A DNA stretch of 6,044 nt from Candidatus Woesearchaeota archaeon (GCA_016211245.1 JACQSQ010000083.1:1-6044); one strand, 5' to 3'; counted from the stretch's first letter, positions 1-5,545 are shown. Program-made: numbers and translations. Notes: a model not told the origin generated them from the sequence alone.

Positions 1-1
1 G

Positions 2-163
2 TCAAAAAAAATACATATTAAATTAAACAATAAAAAATTAAAGGTTATATCAATAAATACTCCGCGATTATACAACCTTATGGAATCAAAAGATAATAAA
101 GAGAACAAGCTTGCCATAACAGCGGATAAAAACTTGGCAATATACTCATTTTCGTTCCAATGA
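2..163 (+). CDS. 3' end of an upstream gene, possibly DipZ/TlpA-type thioredoxin-like protein (partial)
   Basis: This frame is open from the window edge to a TGA at 161-163, giving 53 codons of a C-terminus; the other two plus frames hit stops within the first 30 bases, which supports real coding in this AT-rich stretch. The peptide contains TPRLYNL, then a polar loop and the ending AIYSFSFQ. From memory, this resembles the C-terminal region of DipZ-type thioredoxin-like proteins (PRLYxLV, then HTLxL, ending YAFTFG), an extracytoplasmic beta-rich domain. That match is a recollected pattern, not a search. No catalytic CxxC is visible because the body of the protein lies outside the window. The stop codon overlaps the next start as ATGA, so translation of the ECF ATPase gene is probably coupled to this gene and the two are probably in one operon. 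Coding is fairly safe; the family is tentative. Confidence 0.5.
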   Translation, partial: SKKIHIKLNNKKLKVISINTPRLYNLMESKDNKENKLAITADKNLAIYSFSFQ

Positions 164-858
164 TAAAAGCAAAAAATATTTACTTCAGATATGAAGAGAA
201 ATTTATACTCAAAAATATCAGTTTGGAGATAGAAGAAGGGAGCTTTACAGCGCTCATAGGCGCAAATGGGTCAGGGAAGACTACTTTAGCCAAGCATTTT
301 AATGGGCTGGTAGTCCCCGACAAAGGAAGTGTTTTTGTTAACGGCATTGATACAAAAAAAGACTCGCTGAACGCGAGAAAAAATGTCGGATTTGTATTCC
401 AGAATTTTGAGGATCAGATGGTTTATTCTGTCGTCGAAGAGGATGTAGGCTTCGGGCTGGAAAATTTGGAATACAGTTATGATAAGCTAAAAAGCGTTGT
501 TGATGAGACGCTAAAAAAGCTGCGGATAGGGCATCTTGCAAAAGTTAATGTAAATGCATTGTCTCAAGGCCAGAAGCAGCTAGTTGCATTGGCAGGTGTT
601 CTTGCAATGAATCCAAAGTGCATTGTATTTGACGAGCCGACTACAAATCTTGATGAAAAGAATAAGAAAAATATACTGGATATCATAAAGTATCTTAACA
701 GAAAAGATAAAATAACAATAATTTTAGTCACTAATATGCTTGGCGAGCTGAAATACGCTGATGAAGTTATTGTATTGAAAAGCGGCAGTGTGATTTTCAA
801 TGGCAAAAAATCAAGATTGAATAAAAAAATAATAAAAGGGGCTGGTCTGGATGATTAA
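160..858 (+). CDS. ecfA: Energy-coupling factor (ECF) transporter ATP-binding protein, EcfA/BioM/CbiO type
   Basis: Cytoplasmic ABC ATPase that powers vitamin or metal uptake together with EcfT and a substrate-binding S component. Visible motifs in 232 residues: Walker A GANGSGKT (34-41), Q-loop Gln81, the ECF-typical stretch VEEDVGFGLENL (about 92-103), signature LSQGQ (134-138), Walker B CIVFDEP (154-160, Asp158 and Glu159) and D-loop NLD (163-165). Two motifs depart from the family: the signature has Gln in place of the second residue pair of LSGGQ, and the H-loop reads VTN, with Asn192 where His is expected. It lacks the longer C-terminal region of 270-280-residue EcfA1/A2 proteins and matches the short BioM/CbiO size. 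The ATG overlaps the upstream stop (ATGA), and the 3' end overlaps ecfT by 8 bases, so the genes form one operon. Only one ATPase gene is present, suggesting a homodimer. Biotin as substrate is inferred only from nearby biotin genes. Confidence 0.93.
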   Translation: MIKAKNIYFRYEEKFILKNISLEIEEGSFTALIGANGSGKTTLAKHFNGLVVPDKGSVFVNGIDTKKDSLNARKNVGFVFQNFEDQMVYSVVEEDVGFGLENLEYSYDKLKSVVDETLKKLRIGHLAKVNVNALSQGQKQLVALAGVLAMNPKCIVFDEPTTNLDEKNKKNILDIIKYLNRKDKITIILVTNMLGELKYADEVIVLKSGSVIFNGKKSRLNKKIIKGAGLDD

Positions 859-1567
859 GAAGCTTTATTTCGGGCAGTACAGGCACAGGGAAACTATGCT
901 GCATTCGCTTGACCCAAGGTTGAAGATCATTTATGTCCTAGTCTTGAGCATACTGGCTTTTCTTTCAAAAAGCATGAATGACATGATTGTTTTCTCGTCA
1001 TTTATTTTATTATGCGTATTATTAGCCAAAATAGACGTAAAAACGATAATAAAAGGATTAAGGTCATTTTATTTCATTTTTGCGTTTTTGTTTTTGATGT
1101 ATCTCATGTTTTCCCCCAATCAATTAAGGCAAGGATTGGTAGCAATCTGGCGCTTCCTGATGTTCATACTGATATCTATGATACTTACATTCACAACTCC
1201 CATCTCAGGCCTTGTCACGGCCATAGAAAAATTGTCAAGCCCATTAAAGATATTTGGCATAAGGCCAAGAAATATTGCAACGACGGTTTCAATAGCGATA
1301 AGGTTCATTCCCGTAATGTTTGTCAATTTTGAAAGGATGAGGGAGTCTATGATTTCCAGGCTTGCTGATTTCAGGAAGATGAATCATATTAAACTTGTAG
1401 TTAGCCTGATGCTTCACAAGATGCTTAAATCCGCCTCTAATTTAAGCGATGCAATGTACTCAAGATTATACAACGAAGGCATAGAAATCAACAAGATTCT
1501 TAAGCTTAAAGAGTATGATTACGTATCGATTGTATTTGTTGCACTTTTTATCTTACTCATTTACTAG
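851..1567 (+). CDS. ecfT: ECF transporter transmembrane component EcfT/BioN/CbiQ type
   Basis: Integral membrane scaffold of an ECF importer, joining the ATPase dimer to the S component. The 238-residue protein opens with the family hallmark LHSLDPRLKI (17-26), followed by hydrophobic segments at about 26-40, 44-60, 72-88 and 98-117 and a last one at about 225-238. The region RFIPVMF (151-157) and the following helices correspond to the cytoplasmic coupling helices that dock into the ATPases. The two coupling motifs, usually Ala-Arg-Gly, read Ser-Arg-Leu here (169-171 and 204-206), so both arginines are kept while the flanking residues differ. The start overlaps the end of the ATPase gene by 8 bases, consistent with translational coupling. 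The last 11 bases overlap the convergent small membrane protein gene. Family assignment is firm; the transported substrate is not shown by the sequence. Confidence 0.9.
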   Translation: MIKKLYFGQYRHRETMLHSLDPRLKIIYVLVLSILAFLSKSMNDMIVFSSFILLCVLLAKIDVKTIIKGLRSFYFIFAFLFLMYLMFSPNQLRQGLVAIWRFLMFILISMILTFTTPISGLVTAIEKLSSPLKIFGIRPRNIATTVSIAIRFIPVMFVNFERMRESMISRLADFRKMNHIKLVVSLMLHKMLKSASNLSDAMYSRLYNEGIEINKILKLKEYDYVSIVFVALFILLIY

Positions 1568-1784
1568 AAATTCTTTGACCAAATAATATGCCTGTGAGAA
1601 CGTTCAGTGCCCATGCCTCAAACCAATTTATTTCCAGATATTTTCCAAAAACATAGTTCCAGAGCAATTTAACTGGAAATGCTAGTATCAACCCAACTAA
1701 TGCGCTTATAACTATCACGAGAAGTATTGCATAGCCAGTATCCACAAGCTTCTTTAATATAGGAACTTTCTCTAAAAACGCCAT
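1557..1784 (-). CDS. Small two-helix membrane protein of unknown function
   Basis: A 75-residue protein with two hydrophobic stretches: a long one at about 17-41 (AILLVIVISALVGLILAF and on) and a shorter one at about 54-69. The region LLWNY (40-44) followed by FEAWALNVLTGILFG (55-69) recalls a pattern seen from memory in small uncharacterised bacterial and archaeal membrane proteins, with Leu-Leu-Trp-Asn, then a Trp-x-Ala-x-x-Leu helix ending in Leu-Phe-Gly. No function is known to me for these. A TATA-like box (1809-1816) sits about 29 bases ahead of the ATG, which fits a leaderless transcript and supports both the start and the gene being real. It ends inside the convergent ecfT gene by 11 bases. 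It does not have the length of an S component (typically about 180 residues and six helices), so it is not a hidden BioY. Confidence 0.72.
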   Translation of the reverse strand: MAFLEKVPILKKLVDTGYAILLVIVISALVGLILAFPVKLLWNYVFGKYLEINWFEAWALNVLTGILFGQRISSK

Positions 1785-1808
1785 GATTAAATAGGTAGAA
1801 TATGCCTT

Positions 1809-1816
1809 CTTTTAAA
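1809..1816 (-). promoter_or_regulatory. Archaeal TATA box for the small membrane protein gene
   Basis: Reads TTTAAAAG on the minus strand, centred about 29 bases from the ATG at 1784. This is the spacing that puts the transcription start at or next to the start codon. Identified by eye in AT-rich sequence, so moderate confidence. Confidence 0.45.
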
Positions 1817-1836
1817 GATTATGATTATGGAAACCA

Positions 1837-1844
1837 ATATAAAT
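1837..1844 (+). promoter_or_regulatory. Archaeal TATA box for the acyl-CoA thioesterase gene
   Basis: Reads ATATAAAT, centred about 25 bases ahead of the ATG at 1865, preceded by a GAAACC stretch that could serve as a TFB recognition element. The spacing implies a leaderless transcript. It is back to back with the TATA box for the minus-strand gene, only about 20 bases away. Confidence 0.55.
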
Positions 1845-1864
1845 CACTGCATTAAACTGGAATT

Positions 1865-2263
1865 ATGCACAAAGTAGAGCACAGGGTTATTTATGCTGAC
1901 ACAGACGCTGGAGGGGTTGTTTATTACGCAAATTACTTCAAGTGGTTTGAATCAGGAAGGAGAGAGCTATTCAGGAGCCTGAGAATAGACTACAACGCTT
2001 TGCATAATAAAGGCATTTTAACCCCTGTTGTTGAAGCGCATTGCAATTACTTTAAGCCAGCAAGGTATGATGATGTGGTGGTAATCAAGACTTCTATTGT
2101 GGAAATAAAGGAAAAGAGCATCAAATTCCATAATAAAGCCTTCAGGAAAAATAATAATGAGCTATTAGCAGAAGGATACACTATTAATGTATTTGTCAAC
2201 GCAAAAAAGGTGAAATCCGTTTCAATTCCTGAAGATATAAAGAAAAAATTAAAGACTGACTAA
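1865..2263 (+). CDS. Acyl-CoA thioesterase, YbgC/4-hydroxybenzoyl-CoA thioesterase (hot-dog) family
   Basis: Predicted cytoplasmic hot-dog-fold enzyme that hydrolyses an acyl-CoA thioester to free acid and CoA. The 132-residue length is normal for the family. The N-terminus carries the active-site signature YADTDAGGVVYYANY (10-24); Asp14 aligns with the catalytic Asp17 of Pseudomonas 4-hydroxybenzoyl-CoA thioesterase. FKWFESGRRELF (25-36) is the usual start of the central helix. The start is supported by a TATA box about 25 bases upstream, which makes the message leaderless. The stop overlaps the stop of the convergent biotin ligase gene by four bases. With a carboxylase, dehydratase and thiolase nearby, it may release acyl chains from CoA or act as housekeeping on stalled acyl-CoAs; the substrate cannot be read from the sequence. 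Bacterial ybgC belongs with tol-pal genes, which are absent here, so that symbol is not applied. Confidence 0.9.
   Translation: MHKVEHRVIYADTDAGGVVYYANYFKWFESGRRELFRSLRIDYNALHNKGILTPVVEAHCNYFKPARYDDVVVIKTSIVEIKEKSIKFHNKAFRKNNNELLAEGYTINVFVNAKKVKSVSIPEDIKKKLKTD
2239..2253 (-). terminator. T-rich putative archaeal terminator downstream of birA
   Basis: On the minus strand, a T-rich run (TTTAATTTTTTCTTT) starts 7 bases after the birA stop codon and lies inside the 3' end of the convergent thioesterase gene. Archaeal RNA polymerase commonly terminates at such oligo-T tracts without a hairpin. Because it also encodes the lysine-rich tail of the thioesterase, it could be coincidental. Confidence 0.35.
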
Positions 2264-2979
2264 TATTTTACCCTCAAATCACCTTCAACAATCTTAATCG
2301 ATTTGCCTTTTGATTTCAACATTAGATTGCAATCTTCATCAGCACCAATAGCTTTTCCTTTAATAATTTCATTTTTTGTAATTACAGAAACTTCTTTGCC
2401 TATTGTATCGCAATATTTTTTCCATTCTTTCATAATATTATTTAATCTATTTTTATTGTATTGATGATTATAGATATTAAAAAATTCGTCTATGATTATT
2501 TTTGATAATTTGTTAATGTTGGTTTTTTTATTGGTGATTATTTTTATTGAAGATGCAATATCTTTTATGTCTTTAGAAAATTCACTTTGATTAACATTCA
2601 ATCCAATGCCTGCAATGACATAGTTTTCTTTCCCGAATACATTCTCGGTCAATATCCCGCATAGCTTCTTGTCTTTATAATGAACATCGTTGGGCCATTT
2701 AATGTTGGCATCAAATTTACATATTTTTTTTATTGATTTGACGACGGAAATTGCAGCTGCAAAAGTAAGATATTGGATATTCTTAATATTTGCAGGCTTT
2801 AATAGAATAGACATCCACAAGCCTCCTTTCCCAGAATGCCATTTCCTTCCAAACCTGCCCCTGCCTCTTGTTTGTGTATCTGCTATGACAACGATATTGC
2901 TAAAACCCTTTTTTAAGAATTCTTTGACCTTGTCTTGTGTTGATGTCGGGGATTTGAAGCGGTGGATTTTGTATTGCAT
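2260..2979 (-). CDS. birA: Biotin--[acetyl-CoA carboxylase] ligase (class I, no DNA-binding domain)
   Basis: Activates biotin to biotinyl-AMP and attaches it to the lysine of a biotin carrier protein. Numbering from the ATG at 2991 less four residues, the chain starts MQYKIHRF. Motifs in order: the biotinyl-AMP loop TRGRGRFGRKW, then KWPND, then KLCGILTE with the ATP/biotin-contacting lysine, then AGIGLNVN, and a short C-terminal SH3-like domain ending EGDLRVKY. There is no N-terminal winged helix, so it should not act as a repressor. Start choice: 2979 lies about 26 bases from a TATA box and gives the usual family N-terminus; an upstream ATG at 2991 (243 residues) and a TTG at 2994 are in frame alternatives. 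It follows the biotin carboxylase gene by about 31 bases, an obvious functional pair. The middle is very rich in Asn, Lys and Ile, with DNA near 20% GC at 2461-2580. Confidence 0.92.
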   Translation of the reverse strand: MQYKIHRFKSPTSTQDKVKEFLKKGFSNIVVIADTQTRGRGRFGRKWHSGKGGLWMSILLKPANIKNIQYLTFAAAISVVKSIKKICKFDANIKWPNDVHYKDKKLCGILTENVFGKENYVIAGIGLNVNQSEFSKDIKDIASSIKIITNKKTNINKLSKIIIDEFFNIYNHQYNKNRLNNIMKEWKKYCDTIGKEVSVITKNEIIKGKAIGADEDCNLMLKSKGKSIKIVEGDLRVKY

Positions 2980-3001
2980 ACAATCCGGCATCAAAAAGAA
3001 C

Positions 3002-3009
3002 TATAAAAA
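3002..3009 (-). promoter_or_regulatory. Possible TATA box for birA at the 3' edge of the carboxylase gene
   Basis: TTTTTATA on the minus strand, just past the carboxylase stop codon and centred about 26 bases from the ATG at 2979. It could give birA its own leaderless transcript in addition to read-through from the carboxylase promoter. AT-rich context makes chance occurrence possible. Confidence 0.4.
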
Positions 3010-3010
3010 C

Positions 3011-4918
3011 CTACTCCTCAAAACTTCCCTCATTCAAAGCTTCCTGTCTTGCAGCCACAATCCACGGGCTTGGCTTGTGATTATTTTGCTTACTGGCCAT
3101 ATACTGCACAACGGCAGTTGTCACAATCAAAACTTTCTTTTCTTTTGGCAGGGCTTCTTTCTTCGGCTTTATTTCTTTTAGCTCTTCCATGATATTATTG
3201 TTCTCGATAAATGATGTAGTGATATTGCCCTTCAGGAATTGCCTTTTGTTTAATACGAGCTTGTGGAAAGGGATTGTTGTTTTTATGCCTTCTATAATAA
3301 ATTCATCCAAAGCCCTTCTCATTCGCACAATTGTTTCATGCCTTGTCCTGCCATGGCATATAAGCAAGGCAATCAATGAGTCAAAATGCGGCAATATTTT
3401 GTATCCTGTGTGTGCCGAGCTGCTTATCCTTATCCCAGGCCCTCCAGGGGGCAGGTAATTGACTATGGTTCCGGGGCTTGGGGCAAAATTATTGATTGCA
3501 TCTTCTGCATTAATTCTGCACTCTATTGCATGCCCTTCAATCTTTATGTCTTCCTGCCTGTAGGCCAGCTTTGCTCCTTCAGCCAGTTTGATCTGCTCCT
3601 TCACCAAATCAACGTTTGTAACCATTTCTGTAACGCCATGCTCAACCTGGATTCTGGTATTCATCTCAATGAAGTAGAAATTCTTGCTTTTATCCAATAA
3701 AAACTCAATAGTGCCTGCACCCTCGTAGCCTATTGCATTGATGGCATTCACTGCGGCATTCCCCATTAATTCCCTTAATTCGAGTGTCAAGGCAGGGCTT
3801 GGCGATTCCTCAATCAGTTTCTGATGTCTTCTTTGTATGCTGCAGTCCCTCTCTCCAAGATGTATTACATTTCCGTACTTATCAGCTAAAATCTGAAATT
3901 CTATATGCCTAGGCTCCTCAAGATATCTTTCTATATACAATGAACCATCTCCAAATGAGTTTAATGCTTCATTATAAGCGCTTTCATAAGCATTTGGCAG
4001 ATCGTCTTCTTTTGTTACTATCCTCATCCCTTTTCCCCCGCCGCCTGCAGAGGCCTTTATCATAACCGGAAAACCGATTTGTTTTGTAATCTTCAGGGCA
4101 TGACTCATGCTTTTAAGATCTTTTCTTATTCCCTCAATCACCGGCACATCTGATTTCTGCATGGCTTTTTTGGCCTCTATTTTATCGCCTAGTTTTTCTA
4201 TCATTCTTGAAGAGGGGCCTATAAATTTGATTCCTTTGTCCTCGCATAGCTTTGCGAATTTTGGGTTTTGAGATAAGAATCCGTAGCCGGGATGTATGGC
4301 ATCGCATCCAGCCTGCTTTGTAAGGTTTACTATTTTTTTGATGTCAAGGTAATTTTTTGACTTGCCTATGCTGTAGGATTTGTCGGCAAATTTTACTGCA
4401 AGGCTGTCCTGCTCATCTTCAGAATAAATAACAACGCTTTCTATTCCCAATTCCCTGCACGCCCTTATAATCCTAAGGGCTATCTCCCCCCTGTTGGCTA
4501 TAAGAATTCTTTTGAAACCATTTTTTCCAAGCAAAGAGTAGCTTTTTTCTTTTCCTTTGTTTATGCCAAACCCCTTTGTCAGTACATCCAAAAAAGACTG
4601 GTTTGAAGGGTTTCTAAATATTTCCTCAATCTGGGATTCGTCAACATGCGGCAGCCTTTTCATGACATTGGTTGTTATAAAGTTGCCCATACCCTCCATT
4701 TTTGAGGGGTTAAACAAGCTTTTGCCAGTAACGATATGCTGCCGGAATATGTTATCAAGATATTTATAGGCAGATGGAAAGGATGTCTTGGATTTGGTTA
4801 AGGTGCCCTTTAAAGCTAAAAATACCTTTTCGAAAGGCTTCAGGGCTTTATTTATGCCATCCACTATGGCCTTTTGTCTAAAGTTAATGACAAATCTGGC
4901 TTTTTTTCCTTTAACCAT
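3011..4918 (-). CDS. accC: Biotin carboxylase subunit of an acyl-CoA (acetyl-/propionyl-CoA) carboxylase with N- and C-terminal extensions
   Basis: ATP-dependent carboxylation of carrier-bound biotin, the first half-reaction of acetyl-CoA or propionyl-CoA carboxylase. The carboxylase region spans about 135-578 of 635 residues: start KRILIANRGEIALR (136-149), HPGYGFLSQN (209-218), glycine-rich ATP-grasp loop KASAGGGGKGMR (288-299), HQK (365-367), catalytic EMNTRIQVEH (418-427; Glu418, Asn420, Arg422) and Arg497, matching Arg338 of E. coli AccC. All expected catalytic residues are present. Family members usually start at the IANRGE strand, so the 133 residues ahead of it are an extra region I do not recognise. 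The last 57 residues contain a charged linker, VLIVTTAVVQYM and SPWIVAARQEAL, recalling the C-terminus of sodium-pump decarboxylase gamma subunits. The start at 4918 is backed by a TATA box 27-28 bases upstream. No carrier or carboxyltransferase domain is fused. birA follows directly. Confidence 0.95.
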   Translation of the reverse strand: MVKGKKARFVINFRQKAIVDGINKALKPFEKVFLALKGTLTKSKTSFPSAYKYLDNIFRQHIVTGKSLFNPSKMEGMGNFITTNVMKRLPHVDESQIEEIFRNPSNQSFLDVLTKGFGINKGKEKSYSLLGKNGFKRILIANRGEIALRIIRACRELGIESVVIYSEDEQDSLAVKFADKSYSIGKSKNYLDIKKIVNLTKQAGCDAIHPGYGFLSQNPKFAKLCEDKGIKFIGPSSRMIEKLGDKIEAKKAMQKSDVPVIEGIRKDLKSMSHALKITKQIGFPVMIKASAGGGGKGMRIVTKEDDLPNAYESAYNEALNSFGDGSLYIERYLEEPRHIEFQILADKYGNVIHLGERDCSIQRRHQKLIEESPSPALTLELRELMGNAAVNAINAIGYEGAGTIEFLLDKSKNFYFIEMNTRIQVEHGVTEMVTNVDLVKEQIKLAEGAKLAYRQEDIKIEGHAIECRINAEDAINNFAPSPGTIVNYLPPGGPGIRISSSAHTGYKILPHFDSLIALLICHGRTRHETIVRMRRALDEFIIEGIKTTIPFHKLVLNKRQFLKGNITTSFIENNNIMEELKEIKPKKEALPKEKKVLIVTTAVVQYMASKQNNHKPSPWIVAARQEALNEGSFEE

Positions 4919-4924
4919 GCGTCA

Positions 4925-5012
4925 TTTTAATAGCCTGTGATTTTTATAAAGATTTTGGATTTTTAATAATGTAAGATATAGGATACAAAATATATATTAA
5001 AAGCTATTAAAG
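4925..5012. repeat. Repeated TATTAAAA motif and 9-base inverted repeat between divergent promoters
   Basis: TTTTAATA occurs at 4925-4932 and 4961-4968, and its reverse complement TATTAAAA at 4995-5002, with TATTAAAG at 5005-5012, so there are two copies in each orientation. The outer pair extends to a perfect 9-base inverted repeat, TTTAATAGC at 4926-4934 and GCTATTAAA at 5003-5011. The two plus-strand copies are 10 bases apart, one helical turn. The left arm lies between the accC TATA box and its start; the right arm lies just upstream of the fabZ-like TATA box. This placement suits a shared operator, but the region is AT-rich and the motif resembles TATA boxes. Confidence 0.4.
4941..4950 (-). 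promoter_or_regulatory. Archaeal TATA box for the biotin carboxylase gene
   Basis: TTTATAAAAA on the minus strand, a near-ideal archaeal TATA box, centred about 27-28 bases from the ATG at 4918, with AAAATC just upstream as a possible TFB recognition element. The spacing predicts a leaderless message beginning at the annotated ATG and so supports the long N-terminal extension being translated. Confidence 0.65.
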
Positions 5013-5020
5013 TAGAAAGT

Positions 5021-5028
5021 TATTTAAA
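5021..5028 (+). promoter_or_regulatory. Archaeal TATA box for the fabZ-like gene
   Basis: TATTTAAA centred about 29 bases ahead of the ATG at 5054, preceded by a purine-rich GTAGAAAG stretch suitable for TFB. No Shine-Dalgarno sequence sits before the ATG, consistent with a leaderless message. Confidence 0.55.
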
Positions 5029-5053
5029 CAAATCTGCAGTTGAGAAGCTCCAA

Positions 5054-5545
5054 ATGAGCCAGTTCAGCGAATTTATGAATGATAGGGGGGAGATAGATTC
5101 CGAAGGAATTATGCAAATAATACCTTATAACAAGTTTTTCTTGTTAATAGACAAAGTTACTAAATTAACTCCAAATAATATCATAGCAGTCAAGCAATTA
5201 ACAGGTGAAGAATATTTTCTAAAGGGGCATTTTGTCGGTTTTCCAATAATGCCAGGAGCTTTAACCGTGGAAGGGATGGGACAAGCAGCAACCTTGCTTG
5301 CAAGAAGTAATATTCCTAATCATCATGAGAAAGACGTTCTGGCTTACAAGCTCAAGGAAGTCAAATTTTCAGTTCCAATTCTGCCTGGCGATGAAGTCAG
5401 GTATGAGATTAACTTAATAGCCCAGGATGAAAGAGGCGCAATCCTGCAGGGCAAGGTTTTTGTCAAGGAAGCTTTGGTTGCAGAGGCTTTGATAATGCTG
5501 GCTATAGTGAATAAAGCTGAATTCAGGGCAAAGTTCAGCAGGTAA
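5054..5545 (+). CDS. fabZ: FabZ-like 3-hydroxyacyl dehydratase (FabA/FabZ hot-dog family)
   Basis: Dehydrates a 3-hydroxyacyl thioester (ACP- or CoA-bound) to the trans-2-enoyl form, a step of fatty-acid elongation. Of 163 residues, the core begins at IMQIIPYNKFFLLID (19-33), matching the ILPHRYPFLLVD start of FabZ, though the usual His-Arg is Tyr-Asn here. The active site GHFVGFPIMPG (58-68) has catalytic His59, and VEGMGQAA (72-79) has catalytic Glu73. A later FSVPILPGDEV (105-115) is the conserved beta-turn region of the family. It is slightly longer than bacterial FabZ (about 145-150) because of some 18 extra N-terminal residues. A TATA box at 5021-5028 and lack of a Shine-Dalgarno site suggest leaderless translation. 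Thiolase follows after 11 bases, and biotin carboxylase is divergent, which points to acyl-chain synthesis. Whether the substrate is on ACP or CoA is unknown; no ACP gene is visible. Confidence 0.88.
   Translation: MSQFSEFMNDRGEIDSEGIMQIIPYNKFFLLIDKVTKLTPNNIIAVKQLTGEEYFLKGHFVGFPIMPGALTVEGMGQAATLLARSNIPNHHEKDVLAYKLKEVKFSVPILPGDEVRYEINLIAQDERGAILQGKVFVKEALVAEALIMLAIVNKAEFRAKFSR

Noticed and set aside
1012..1332. Second plus-strand frame of about 106 codons inside ecfT
   Set aside because: It lies entirely inside ecfT in another frame, has no promoter or ribosome site, and the translation is low in normal domain features.
1557..1784. The small membrane protein as the missing S component of the ECF transporter
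   Set aside because: With 75 residues and only two hydrophobic segments it is far too short, and it is on the opposite strand.
2980..2994. Longer birA starts (ATG at 2991 or TTG at 2994)
   Set aside because: In frame and possible, but the start at 2979 fits both the TATA spacing and the usual biotin ligase N-terminus; the extra residues MPDC add nothing recognisable.
2690..3181. Open plus-strand frame of about 163 codons across birA and the end of the carboxylase gene
   Set aside because: It is antisense to two genes with clear catalytic motifs, and its Cys/Phe/Leu-rich translation fits no protein family.
3189..3700. Plus-strand open frames antisense to the carboxylase
   Set aside because: They mirror the conserved biotin carboxylase domain; openness on the opposite strand is a by-product of its codon use.
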